A stretch of 11,534 bases of DNA from Hemicentrotus pulcherrimus. Its lineage: Eukaryota > Echinodermata > Echinoidea > Camarodonta > Strongylocentrotidae. The DNA lies in the NCBI GenBank assembly GCA_003118195.1, contig BEXV01000380.1:188664-200197 (forward strand). Direction: 5' to 3'. The first letter of the stretch is position 1. Each line of letters begins with the position of its first letter. Both the position numbers and the translations under genes were made by a program. The notes below the pieces were generated by a model. The model worked only from the letters and a program-made list of their open reading frames with translations, did not search any database and was not told the origin of the DNA. Positions 1 to 7,894 of the stretch are shown one piece after another.

Positions 1-312
1 GGGGGGGGGGGGTGGAGGCATGCAGGATGATGCATATGATGACGTTGACGGTCTTAAAGATTATCATAGGCATTCAGACATAATTGCGTTAGAAAGGCTT
101 ACGTTTCTCGTCAGAATATCAAATTTAAATTTCTAACTTTTGCAAATAAGTGAAGGGAAAATGATAATAACTGTAGTTGTAAGATGATGATGTCGTTGAT
201 AAAGACGACATGGAAAAGCAGAATTTAATTTTGTTTCTAATGATAATGACTGTTGCATCGCTTCCAAACGTATACCGGCCAATTTGTATGCACAAAAAGG
301 CTAAGAACATAC
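1..312 (-). other. Intron after CTLD 3 (3' end not in window)
   Basis: The stretch starts with a run of 12 G followed by mixed sequence with a few GATGAT repeats near 180-200. No EGF-like or lectin coding pattern is visible on either strand. In the other two modules the next EGF exon begins about 760-810 bases after the b exon, so its absence here is expected. Confidence 0.6.
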
Positions 313-436
313 CTGTATATCTGACAAACAGTGCTGTACGTATCGGAGCAACTTTTGTCCTGCCATTTATTGTCAATCGTTTTTACGATCACACAGTCTT
401 GACTGCCACCACCGTTTGGTTGGTCATATCTCCAAT
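313..436 (-). CDS. Exon: CTLD 3, second part (lectin exon b)
   Basis: This short exon was found by looking for the partner of the exon at 1102-1401. It reads NWRYDQPNGGG, QDCVIV, KWQDKSC and YSTVCQIY, the same C-terminal CTLD pattern as the copies at 4625 and 8831. Its length is exactly 124 bases, phase 1 to phase 2. Acceptor TACTAAACAG with a branch-like TACTAA, donor AG/GTATGT. Its long-loop triplet is QPN, with WQD in place of WND, so it keeps more of the sugar-binding motif than its sisters. The next EGF exon would lie beyond the left edge. Confidence 0.86.
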
Positions 437-1101
437 CTGTTTAGTACAAAGTTAATTGCAATAGATTACATCCCATAGACAGGCTTTAGAAATAATTGTG
501 GAATAATAATGTGTATCAATTATTTTTGGCACATTGTTGGAATTATTATATGCTCTTATTGTCCATTCATTCATTATAGATTAATCTTATAAAAGGAGAC
601 ACAATGAAGAACGCACATGCTCATCAATGACGACACAACATGTAAAATCGCCATCAAACTAGAAATTAAATTATGAAAAATCAGAGGTAGAATAAATTAC
701 TGTTAAACTTAATTTGCATCAGTCTCCGCGTAACATCCCATTACACATCAATCGAAATTAAAATGAATGATATCAGAAACAGAATTAGAAAGAAAATTAC
801 CTTTATGAAGAAGGGGAACCAAAGATTTGGATCTACATTATAACAACATGAGAATAACATTAAAAGAGAAAAACAAAATATATACAAAAAACATACTATA
901 TCTTGTGTGTGCTAAGTCTAGTGTGCTGTTGGTTTAGTGCATCATCTAAATGACCACCTTCAAAAACTTTAGTTAACTCAAAATATCGGACTCTTGGACC
1001 CTCGACTGTATTCCTGGGCATATTCTTAGCTTTCTTAATATGTTCCAGCCAAAAAACAGATATATTGGTAGAGAGAGAGAAAGGGCAGAAGGAACGCTTA
1101 C
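437..1101 (-). other. Intron between CTLD 3 exons a and b
   Basis: AT-rich intron of 665 bases. A short GA tract lies at about 1070-1083 next to the donor. I see no further exon or recognisable repeat. Confidence 0.7.
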
Positions 1102-1401
1102 TTCTGATATCCGTCAGTGTACCTTCGTCATCCATCGTACAAACGAAATTCGTATCCGAGTCTACATCGATGCAGTTCACCCATACATAACGAGTTGATG
1201 ACGAGAAGAAATCAAAAAGATCCTCGACCTCGGTGATTTCTGCGTCGGAACCAACAAAGAGTATGAACGCATTCCTCGTCCCGGTTACGATGGTCTGGTT
1301 TAGAGTTACAGGATTAAGACTGTCGCAGTAAGCGACTGCATCGCTGAAAGTGATTTCCTCAGTAAAAAGATGGAAACACTTGGTCGCTGTGCACTTCCAT
1401 T
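1102..1401 (-). CDS. Exon: CTLD 3, first part (lectin exon a)
   Basis: This is the third and most divergent copy of lectin exon a: EWKC and TKCF, FSDAVAYC, LNQT (possible N-glycosylation), DAEITEVEDLFDFF, RYVWVNC and NFVCTMDDEG. It is six bases longer than the other two, the gain lying in the central loop region. Acceptor TTTTCTTTTGACAG, donor A/GTAAGC, phase 1 to 1. The frame remains open past the donor for about 67 codons, but the strong donor and the matching b exon at 313-436 argue the exon ends at 1102. Parts of this exon are duplicated at 2830-2989 and 3223-3304. Confidence 0.86.
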
Positions 1402-1857
1402 CTGTCAAAAGAAAAACAGTTAGCATAAAAACAATCCGTTCTCATTTAGAATGTGTGAAATTTAGATGCCCAAGCATGATTATCTCAAGATAAACTAATG
1501 TTAAATGTACTATGTCCCACTTGCAGGCCCCCAAAATGAAAAGGTTGAATTCTACCGGCATTTGAAAGATAATACTCATTTAGAGCTTCCCTCAAAAGGG
1601 CTTTGAAATGTCTTATTGTGGGGGGAAAAAAACAACTGTTAGTTGTCGAATCGATTTTAGGGATTGCAATGTCCAGACCCAGGCTACGCCACTGATATCG
1701 TCAGCACCAAATAATCAAATTTTGACTTGTAACTGATTTTACTTATGAATAATGTGATTTGTATTTCATTTGTTTTAATTTGTACTACTTATGTTTGGAG
1801 AAATAAAAAAATTCATAAAACTAAATATATAAGTTATCCGTCAAAACAAGAACTTAC
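1402..1857 (-). other. Intron between EGF 2 of module 2 and CTLD 3
   Basis: Intron of 456 bases. Its first-exon-proximal part (1402 to about 1498) is duplicated at 2890-2989. The middle resembles a transposon remnant (1507-1694). No EGF pattern remains here. Confidence 0.7.
1507..1694 (-). mobile_element. Possible transposable-element fragment with CAGTGGCGTAG-type end
   Basis: Read on the minus strand, the segment begins CAGTGGCGTAGCCTGGGTC at 1694 and continues through a C-rich tract (1621-1626 as G on plus) to a G-rich stretch near 1530. Many marine animal repeats have ends of the form CAGTGGCGTAGCC, which is the basis of the call. No inverted partner, target duplication or transposase is seen, and the far boundary is a guess. 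Confidence 0.3.
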
Positions 1858-1986
1858 CGACTATGGTATCACAGAGTTCTCCTCCCCATCCTAAATCACA
1901 TGTGCAAGTGAAAACGCCCAAACCATCGGTACATACGCCATTTTGACAGGGGTTAGTAGCACACTCGTCTATATCAGCAATCGGTA
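1858..1986 (-). CDS. Exon: EGF-like domain 2 of module 2, calcium-binding type
   Basis: A six-cysteine EGF-like domain with the best calcium-binding signature in the gene: DIDEC, then C-T-D-x4-F-T-C between cysteines 3 and 4, and GWGGELC at the end. The donor is G/GTAAGTTC. I chose the acceptor ATACAGAG at 1987-1988, which gives [10 protein letters not shown] second AG at 1969-1970 would start the exon at 1968, also in phase 1, shortening it by six codons and removing the D-I before DEC. The long intron upstream carries a SINE and exon fragments. Confidence 0.82.
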
Positions 1987-2152
1987 CTCTGTATGCCAAA
2001 AAGGTAGACAAAGAACTAGTTAAAAATGAGCCTGTGTAGTCGGAATCAAGAGGGTGATGGGTGGACATTTTGATATTTCAGTATAAAATGAAAAGCCAAT
2101 AAACCATTCACCCTAAAATAAGTAATAACGAACAAAGCAGACATAATCAGCT

Positions 2153-2188
2153 CTCACACAAACACACACCCACACACGCATACATGCG
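2153..2188. repeat. CA-rich microsatellite
   Basis: An imperfect run of CA/ACAC dinucleotides interrupted by CCC and CGC. Confidence 0.7.
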
Positions 2189-2534
2189 TTCGTATAAACC
2201 CACCCCATACGCACACATTCAAGCACATAACAAGAAAAGCATTACAATCGCGACCTTAAAGGAAAAGAAGCGATATAAATTACTTCAGCGTGATAGCGAT
2301 ATAATTCATTTGCTTAATTCAATGATATGAAGAAAATCAAGCTCATTCCGCTGGCTTTGTTAGTCAGATTACATTTTTAATAATGAAGAATAACTGGTTT
2401 ACCAATGGCCCTTAGTGATGACCCTCAGTGATGAGGAGGATAATATCGACTGTAGCATTGCGACAAGCTGAAGATGGCGACATTACACATCACAATGATG
2501 GAGACGATGAACAGAGATCCAGCTATTTTAAGTT

Positions 2535-2588
2535 CTGTCTCTCTCTTTTCTCCCTCTTTTTGTGTTCTCTTTCTCTCTCTCTCTCTCT
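2535..2588. repeat. CT microsatellite
   Basis: Pyrimidine-rich stretch with a pure CT run at about 2571-2588, lying just upstream of the SINE that starts near 2599. Confidence 0.8.
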
Positions 2589-2598
2589 GTCTTAAAAG

Positions 2599-2828
2599 GT
2601 GTCGTGGACCAGTGGATATGTCACCTGACTGTGGATCACAAGGTCTGCGGTTCAAGTCCCACCGCAGCACCAATGTCCTTTGGCAAGACATTGATCTACA
2701 TTTGCCACTCTCCACCCAGGTGTTAAATGGGTACCCGGTAGGATGTGAAAGATAATGTGCTTAGATTAGCGAGTGCGCGCTTGTAAAAATGACACCTGGC
2801 TGGAATGCTACCCAGGGAGTGGAGAATA
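2599..2828 (+). mobile_element. tRNA-derived SINE, 3' truncated
   Basis: The first ~74 bases look like a tRNA-like polymerase III promoter region, with an A-box-like TGGACCAGTGG at 2605-2615 and a B box GGTTCAAGTCC at 2649-2659. The body shares long stretches with the copy at 5008-5282, including TGTCCTTTGGCAAGACATTG and the CAGGTGTTAAATGGGTAC block. It lacks the ATT tail and stops abruptly at the ambiguous base at 2829, where a copy of the CTLD 3 exon begins. It lies antisense to the host gene. Confidence 0.8.
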
Positions 2829-2829
2829 N

Positions 2830-2989
2830 CATCGCTGAAAGGGTTTTCCTCAGTCAAAAGATGGAAACACTTGGTCGCTGTGCACTTCCATTCTGTCAAA
2901 AGAAAAAACAGTCAGTATAAATACAATTTGTCCTCATTTAGAATATATGTAGTTAAGATGGTAAAGCATGATTACCACAAGATAAACTG
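2830..2989 (-). pseudogene. Partial duplicate of the CTLD 3 first exon and its upstream intron
   Basis: This block matches 1339-1498 closely, covering the first ~64 bases of lectin exon a (EWKCTATKCFH and the TEE/FSD region) plus about 97 bases of the intron before it, including the acceptor TTTGACAG. The copied coding part has no stop but ends at the SINE junction without a donor, so it cannot give the rest of the domain. I call it a non-functional exon fragment; whether the retained acceptor is ever used is unknown. Confidence 0.8.
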
Positions 2990-3128
2990 ATACATAACCA
3001 CATAAAATACCGAGAGAAAAATAATTATATGTATGTGCAATAAATGTCGAAAGAGGCATGAGGTATCGTTCAGTGGCGTGGCTATGGCGAACGTGCCTAT
3101 TCATAATGATATACACAAAGAACATAGA

Positions 3129-3237
3129 AGAGAGAGAGAGAGAGAGCCTATAAAGAGGGATTGGAGGTTGGAGGGAGGGGAGATAGGAAAGGGAGAGGGA
3201 CAGGTAAAACAAAGAGAAGGCTTGGTCTGGTTTAGAG
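3129..3237 (+). repeat. GA microsatellite and purine-rich tract
   Basis: A pure AG run (3129-3146) is followed by a mostly purine stretch with several GGG and GGAGG groups. An open frame here is produced by the low-complexity sequence and is not a gene. Confidence 0.7.
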
Positions 3238-3304
3238 TCACAGGATTGAGAGAGTAAGCAACTGCATCGCTGAAAGTGTTTTCCTCATTCAAAAGATGGA
3301 AACA
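3223..3304 (-). pseudogene. Second partial duplicate of the CTLD 3 first exon
   Basis: This segment matches 1291-1378, the interior of lectin exon a. It reads NEENTFSDAVAY directly into SLNPVTLNQT, so two codons including the conserved cysteine of AYCD are lost. It has no splice sites of its own and overlaps in content with the fragment at 2830-2989, so the two come from separate copying events. Confidence 0.8.
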
Positions 3305-3751
3305 ATTAATCGACGTTCAGTGAAGTAAATATGGCAGGTACTGGGTAATTTGGATTATTTATAATTTTTAAAATAAAAGAAGAGTTTCCAAATCTTAAGC
3401 ACTTCTGGGAGTTTATCATTTATGCATGTTTCAATTGTTTGCCTATAGGCGCAGGCTTTTGCACGAAGAAACTCAAAGGTTATGATCACCATTTCATAAA
3501 CCTTTAAACCGCTGTGCTGCATGCATGGGCGCTGGTACAGCGTTGGTGGGGTCGCTCAATTTTTTTTTTTTTTAACGGGGTTCTATTTTTATAGAGAGAC
3601 TAGATTATGCTTATACAATGGCGTGGCTGAATTCAACGATCAGAAACGCAATTGTTTGTTTCGTCCCTCCCATTATTAGACAATTTGGTGCCGACACTTA
3701 CTGTATGAAAAGGTGATTGTCTCATCTAAAAGGTTGAATGTTTGAGGTTAC

Positions 3752-3867
3752 CTTTATCACAAAGTTCTCCCGACCAGCCGACATTACACGTACATGCAAA
3801 AGTGTCTTGACTTGACACACACTCCCCGTTCTGACAAGGGTTGTTGGTGCAGGGATCTACGTCAGCT
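3752..3867 (-). CDS. Exon: EGF-like domain 1 of module 2
   Basis: A compact six-cysteine EGF-like domain: ADVDPC, NNPCQNGEC, C-V-S-x4-F-A-C-T-C and GWSGELC, ending CDK. It has D-V-D before cysteine 1, but Pro replaces the Glu and Ser replaces the Asp after cysteine 3, so calcium binding is partly eroded. Acceptor TTTTACCAG, donor G/GTAACC. The exon is 116 bases, phase 2 to phase 1, matching its neighbours on both sides. Confidence 0.84.
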
Positions 3868-4624
3868 CTGGTAAAATGTAGATACAAATAAACAGACAAA
3901 ATGATAGTGAGGAAATGATATATATCATTCGAGTAAGCGTTGACATGCTGGCTCTTCGCTAAATCATTGTATTTGGCCTAATATGGGGTGGATTGTGGAC
4001 AATCTTCTGAGAAAAAAATCTTAGATCTCCAAATTTGCCGAGCTTTGGAAAAAATGGTTCCATTATTCAACAAGCACAAAAATGGTACTTTCCTGTCCCA
4101 TAAATTATTTGAAATTGGGAGAAGGCGGTGTTGCACACATGTATCCCATATGACAGAGCCCAATTACCTCAAATCAATCTCCAAAATTTCTTTAACTGTC
4201 CATGGGAGGAAGGGGAAGGTGGAGGGGGGCTGGGTAGTTGTCATTAGATGGTAATTTTCCAGAGGGGTTAAAATAAATGTCCTTGGGGGTAACTGTCCCG
4301 CTGGTAATAGGCCGGGGGTGATTTTCAAGGATATAATTGCCCCAGAACCATTTGTTAGCGACAATGATACAAGAATATAGGAGTTTTGTTGAATAAAACA
4401 AAGGAAACATGTTTTCACTCGTTCATTAGAGGATCCATTTGTTCTTTTTGGTGGCTTCGTATGGTAGATGCGTACAGCCTCAGCACGAGTGCGGATAGAT
4501 CGTATAACGAACTAACTTGCATACATCATTTGTATATTAATGATATCTAAGCATGAGGTATTTAGGCATAGTATACAGGGAATTTCCTTCTCCGAAACAC
4601 TATTTTTTTAAATCCTGAACTTAC
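3868..4624 (-). other. Intron between CTLD 2 and the first EGF of module 2
   Basis: Intron of 757 bases, close in length to the equivalent one in module 1 (805). It contains a vague G-rich repeat near 4248-4345. Open frames in this region have no family resemblance. Confidence 0.7.
4248..4345 (+). repeat. Weak degenerate repeat with GGGGGTAA / TGTCC elements
   Basis: Elements such as GGTAATTTTCC, GGGGGTAACTGTCC, GGGGGTGATTTTC and ATAATTGCCCC recur at roughly 20-30 base spacing. They look like a degenerate tandem repeat but are too diverged for a firm unit. Confidence 0.3.
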
Positions 4625-4748
4625 ACATGGATCTGGCAGACTGTGTCGTAATTGTCGTCACATGATTTATCCTCCCATTCGGTATGTATAATACTAACAG
4701 CTACACACTGCTGAGTTAGCCCTCCACCAGGCTGGCCAGGTACCCAGT
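4625..4748 (-). CDS. Exon: CTLD 2, second part (lectin exon b)
   Basis: This exon completes CTLD 2 with NWVPGQPG, QQCVAV, EWEDKSC and YDTVCQIH. The long-loop triplet is QPG, which lacks the amide or acid side chain expected at the third position, and WED stands in place of WND. Acceptor TTCTTTCAG, donor GT/GTAAGTTCAGG, with intron bases nearly identical to those after the copy at 8831. It is 124 bases, phase 1 to phase 2. The split codon GT/A at the next junction gives Val, directly joining the EGF at 3752-3867. Confidence 0.87.
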
Positions 4749-5007
4749 CTGAAAGAATAACAAATGAGACAATCGCAAAGGCTTTTTGGAAATCAACTCA
4801 AGGGCAGGATATACGACACGTGCTCCTCCGACGATCACTCCGTGTCATTTCCTACCTTTCTCAGGCTTACTTCAAACCCGGACCCAACCATACCTCTAAC
4901 CATAACAATATATCTTGGGTGAAATAAAGCCCGAATCAACTGTCGTAGGACCAAAGTCGGTTCACCCAATTTACATTACCGATGAAATTAACAGTAATTG
5001 TACATGA

Positions 5008-5282
5008 GGTGTCGTGGATGATTGGATACGTCGCCGCACTGTCGACCACAAGGTCTGCGGTTCGAGTCCCGCCACGATACTAATGTCCTTTGGCAAGACA
5101 TTGATGTACATTTGCCACTCTCCACACAGGTGTTAAATGGGTACCGGTAGGAAGGAATTCCTGTAAATGCTGTGAGCGTCGAAATCGGCAGCCTAGCATA
5201 GCCGGGTAATGTTGGAGCGCATTGAGGACCTTGTAAGGTCGATACGTGCGCTACATAAGAAACCAATATTATTATTATTATT
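5008..5282 (+). mobile_element. tRNA-derived SINE, full length with ATT tail
   Basis: A tRNA-like head with B box GGTTCGAGTCC (5059-5069) is followed by the same body as the copy at 2599 and ends in GCGCTACATAAGAAACC plus an ATT microsatellite (about 5268-5282). Polymerase III heads with short ATT tails are typical of SINEs, which depend on LINE machinery for movement. I found no convincing target-site duplication. It is antisense to the host gene. Confidence 0.85.
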
Positions 5283-5831
5283 CAGTACTCTCAGATTTCA
5301 ATAACAGAGCACCAATGGGTACCGTAAAAAATATCATAGGTTGCTTTTTCGAAAGTGTTGAGTTGAAGAAAAAAAAACACACCCTAATTTCGAATAAACT
5401 GCTGTCATATAAGGGTTTATTGCAAAATACACAACAAAAGTCAAAACAATACCAACAACTAATGAAAAAAAATATATATTTCGGATTCAACAAGAGATGC
5501 TCATACAAATGACTCATAAGACTCTAGTATTTTGTTACACCTAATTAACAATACCAACTTTGACCAAATAATTTGTCTTGTTCTAAACAGTTCATATGAA
5601 TCTTAAGTTAACATGGTTAACAGGATGTATAAAGACGGATGCAGAAACAGTGTTAAAAAAAGAAGTAGCCTCAACACACGATGTACAATTTCCAATGTTT
5701 GTTGCTTTTTTAATTTTTAATTTTCACTTTGTTCTGTCGTGACTATCCATTCACCCTTTAACATTTATTGATGTGTCCCCCGTCATCCGGGGTCGCCGCT
5801 CTACATGTAACCTATACAGTGGCAAACAAGT

Positions 5832-5920
5832 CTTACTAGTCTCAGAAGTTGTAGTTCAATTGGCGTCGATTAAGCAGACGAACTCGTCCGATCGTTACAC
5901 GAACTGGTCAGTAATCCCCA
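5832..5920 (-). pseudogene. Decayed copy of the 3' part of lectin exon a
   Basis: On the minus strand this reads GITDQFV, then a stop, then DEFVCLIDAN, a second stop and TTTSET, matching the end of the exon at 6112-6405. About 21 bases are missing around the first extra cysteine, and the stops fall at 5895-5897 and 5856-5858. A GTAAG donor remains at the end. It lies in the intron just downstream of CTLD 2 exon a, so it is a dead tandem copy that would end the protein if included. Confidence 0.82.
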
Positions 5921-6111
5921 ATATGGTTTCACCCGAAGATAAAATGCTTGACTTTCAGTTTTCAAAATTGGGTGAATGACGCCGCGAATGGAAGCAACTT
6001 CCATGTTTGACTAGAAAGACAGCATAAGACTTAGATAATATAGATAGCGTTTATATTCTGTCGTTTAAAAAAAAAGAAACAAAGAAAAGTAAATGTCTAG
6101 CGTATTCTTAC

Positions 6112-6405
6112 TCCTCGCAGCCGTTGTAGTTCCATTGGAATCAATTACACAGATGAACTCGCCTTCGACGACTCGATCGTTACAGTTGACCCAGACGTAC
6201 TGGTCAGTAATCCCCAAAAGATCTTTTACTTCATTGATCTCCGCACCTGTGCTGACGAAGAGCAAAGATGTGTTCCCTGTTTCTGATATGGACGATACTG
6301 GGTTAAGGCCGCTGCAGTAGGCTATGGCGCCGTCGTAATCAAGTTTTGAAGGTGAGAGGTTGTAGCACCTTGCTGTTATCCCAGAACATTCCCATTGTGA
6401 TGAAT
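6112..6405 (-). CDS. Exon: CTLD 2, first part (lectin exon a)
   Basis: This is the second copy of lectin exon a, identical in length (294 bases) and phase to the one at 9753-10046. Key features are QWEC and RCY, DYDGAIAYC, GAEINEVKDLLG, QYVWVNC and EFICVIDSNGTT. NTS and NGT glycosylation sites are kept. Many differences from copy 1 are conservative (D/E, L/V, D/N), suggesting selection on the protein rather than decay. Acceptor ACACTCACAG, donor A/GTAAGAAT. The frame stays open upstream through hydrophobic codons without ATG, which I read as intronic pyrimidine tract rather than a signal peptide. Confidence 0.88.
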
Positions 6406-6704
6406 CTGTGAGTGTATAAACGAGATGAAAAAAAATCAAGATGATCACGACGAAAGATATACCCCCCAAAAAGAGACGAAGCTGAAGAAGAAAAAGATGA
6501 TGATATTAGAAGGCAGAGGTAATAAAAGAAATCGAAAAAAAATAAAATAATCCACAGGGTGGTGAAACCTTATATCTTCAGGTGTAAAGATGTAAACCTT
6601 AAACTAAGATTTAATAATTATTATTTATGAAATTGATGGCTCCATAATGACAGAATTAATACTGGCATATTCTTTTTTCCTGCATAACGAGATTAATTAT
6701 GTGT

Positions 6705-6965
6705 AGGTGTTGTGGTACACTAGTCAATTCCCTCAATCCAAGGACTGAGGGTTCGAATCCCAGCGCTGCACTCACATCTTTTGATAAGATATTAATCCAC
6801 TATTCTCCACGCAGGTGTTTATTTGGTGCCCTGTGGGATACAAAAGTCAATGGAGTTTGCTCAGCACTGTCAGCGACTTCAAAATGGCGCCTGGTTGGAA
6901 TGCTCCGAAGAAGTTGAGGATGTGTGCAAACAAGCCTTAAACCGAACCGTTGTGCTGATCGTTGG
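6705..6965 (+). mobile_element. tRNA-derived SINE, diverged subfamily, tail lost
   Basis: The head carries a B box GGTTCGAATCC at 6749-6759. The body is distinct from the other two copies but shares CTCCACGCAGGTGTT and a CCTGGTTGGAATGCT block with the copy at 2599 (there CCTGGCTGGAATGCT), so it belongs to a related subfamily. No clear simple tail is present. It also lies on the plus strand. Confidence 0.7.
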
Positions 6966-7087
6966 TAGATGAAATTGTACATAACCCCAGATATTGTTAC
7001 ATATCCTTCTAGACGGTGTAATTAAACAAAAGGTATATATAGATTTTACCAGTACTAATAGTGCTAGTGCTAGGGCGTTGTCAATAA

Positions 7088-7107
7088 GGGGGAGGGGAGG
7101 GGAGGGG
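7088..7107 (+). other. G-quadruplex-type tract
   Basis: Four runs of G (5, 4, 4 and 4) are separated by single A bases, fitting the canonical quadruplex pattern with one-base loops. In the host gene the G-rich strand is the template, so the transcript itself would be C-rich. Confidence 0.7.
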
Positions 7108-7252
7108 CAGGTTCACGGGAGAATACTTTATATGGCAATTGAAAGGGTCTCACATTCTTCTCTTGCATTATGCTGTGCCTAAAATGTGTGACAAGACGGC
7201 GGTCTTTTTATTGATTGTATTTGATTGAGTAAATCATAGGCAAGGGCGATAA

Positions 7253-7273
7253 CCCTGCCCTGCCCTGCCCCCC
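7253..7273. repeat. CCCTG short tandem repeat
   Basis: Three CCCTG units followed by a run of C, lying about 20 bases inside the intron from the EGF exon donor. Confidence 0.7.
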
Positions 7274-7294
7274 TTAAACCCGTTAAGCACTTAC

Positions 7295-7414
7295 TCAAAT
7301 CACAGCGTGGTCCTGTCCATCCAGTGTCGCAGTTACACGTGTATCCATTGGCAATCTCAGCACATTGTCCATTTAACGTGTATGAACACGGGTTGCTGTC
7401 ACAAACATTGACGG
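7295..7414 (-). CDS. Exon: EGF-like domain 2 of module 1
   Basis: A six-cysteine EGF-like domain: VNVCDSNPC, NGQC, GYTCNC and GWTGPRC. It has four extra residues (SYTL) between cysteines 2 and 3 compared with its sisters. It lacks the calcium-binding signature, with Val-Asn-Val before cysteine 1 and Glu after cysteine 3. The acceptor CTCCAAG has a modest pyrimidine tract and the donor is A/GTAAGTG. The exon is phase 1 to phase 1; the codon shared with the preceding exon becomes CCC and the one shared with the next exon AAT, with no stop at either junction. Confidence 0.82.
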
Positions 7415-7894
7415 CTTGGAGTTGGATCAAACATAACATCAATTTTAAAAGAAAGCGAAAGTGTGGCTGTATTTATACTAGACTTTTTTTTAAGTGCATA
7501 GATTGGGAATGATTAAGATAATATTAATCGTGATTTCGGGTTATAACATGGATGAAATAAAAAGCCATTGACACATTCACGAAAGCTACAAAGTGAAATT
7601 ATTATCATGATAATTATCAAATTGATTAATTCCCTGTCTTCTTTGCGCATATCTCACCAGTACCAAATACCTAAAGCACATTCTTTTATTTGTAGGATTG
7701 ACCAGCCATACTAAATGTGTATGACTCTCTGAAAACTTAGATTACAGTCAGTAAAGACACAAACCAACGCTAACGACACCAGACCAACACCAGGCCCAAG
7801 AAAATATTATGTTCCCCGTATTGGCCATGAATCGGTCGGTGTGGAGTCGTGGGTGGAGTCGGTTAAGTGATGTGACTGGGCTATGAGTACTCAC
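7415..7894 (-). other. Intron between the two EGF exons of module 1
   Basis: Intron of 480 bases, AT-rich, with no repeat or coding pattern that I can name. Confidence 0.7.

Larger units (their letters stand above)
1987..3751 (-). other. Longest intron (between the EGF exons of module 2)
   Basis: This 1765-base intron is nearly four times as long as the intron between the two EGF exons of module 1 (480 bases). The excess is explained by inserted material: a CA-rich stretch, a CT microsatellite, a SINE, two partial copies of the CTLD 3 exon and a GA-rich tract. The stretch 3305-3751 holds a 14-T run (3560-3573) but no coding pattern I can support. Confidence 0.7.
4749..6111 (-). other. Intron between CTLD 2 exons a and b
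   Basis: Intron of 1363 bases, against 798 in module 1 at the same place. The difference is mainly a SINE (5008-5282) and a decayed lectin exon (5832-5920). The part 6015-6111 is similar to the same position in module 1 (9650-9752). The stretch 5283-5770 shows nothing recognisable. Confidence 0.7.
6406..7294 (-). other. Intron between EGF 2 of module 1 and CTLD 2
   Basis: Intron of 889 bases containing the third SINE (6705-6965), a G-quadruplex-type tract (7088-7107) and a CCCTG repeat (7253-7273). No additional exon is visible. Confidence 0.7.

Noticed and set aside
210..455. Plus-strand 81-codon frame
   Set aside because: It is the reverse of the lectin b exon at 313-436 and has no family resemblance of its own.
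896..1101. Continuation of the CTLD 3 exon a frame for about 67 codons to a stop
   Set aside because: A strong GTAAGC donor lies at the position used in the other two copies and the matching b exon exists at 313-436. Intron retention remains possible but nothing in the sequence requires it.
1402..1426. In-frame ATG just upstream of the CTLD 3 first exon (MLTVFLLT)
   Set aside because: It would give only eight residues before the domain, too short for a signal peptide, and it overlaps a standard pyrimidine tract and acceptor used in phase by the upstream EGF exon.
5246..5517. Overlapping frames on both strands after the full-length SINE
   Set aside because: They are AT-rich, made partly of the ATT tail and A runs, and show no protein features.
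6406..6469. Hydrophobic in-frame extension upstream of the CTLD 2 first exon that looks like a signal peptide and could mark a gene start
   Set aside because: There is no ATG; the frame would have to begin at TTG. The hydrophobic residues come from the T-rich pyrimidine tract before a good CACAG acceptor, and the preceding EGF exon joins in phase.
2649..6759. tRNA genes suggested by B boxes at 2649, 5059 and 6749
   Set aside because: Each tRNA-like head runs into a shared SINE body and does not show a complete cloverleaf, so these are SINE promoters and not functional tRNAs.
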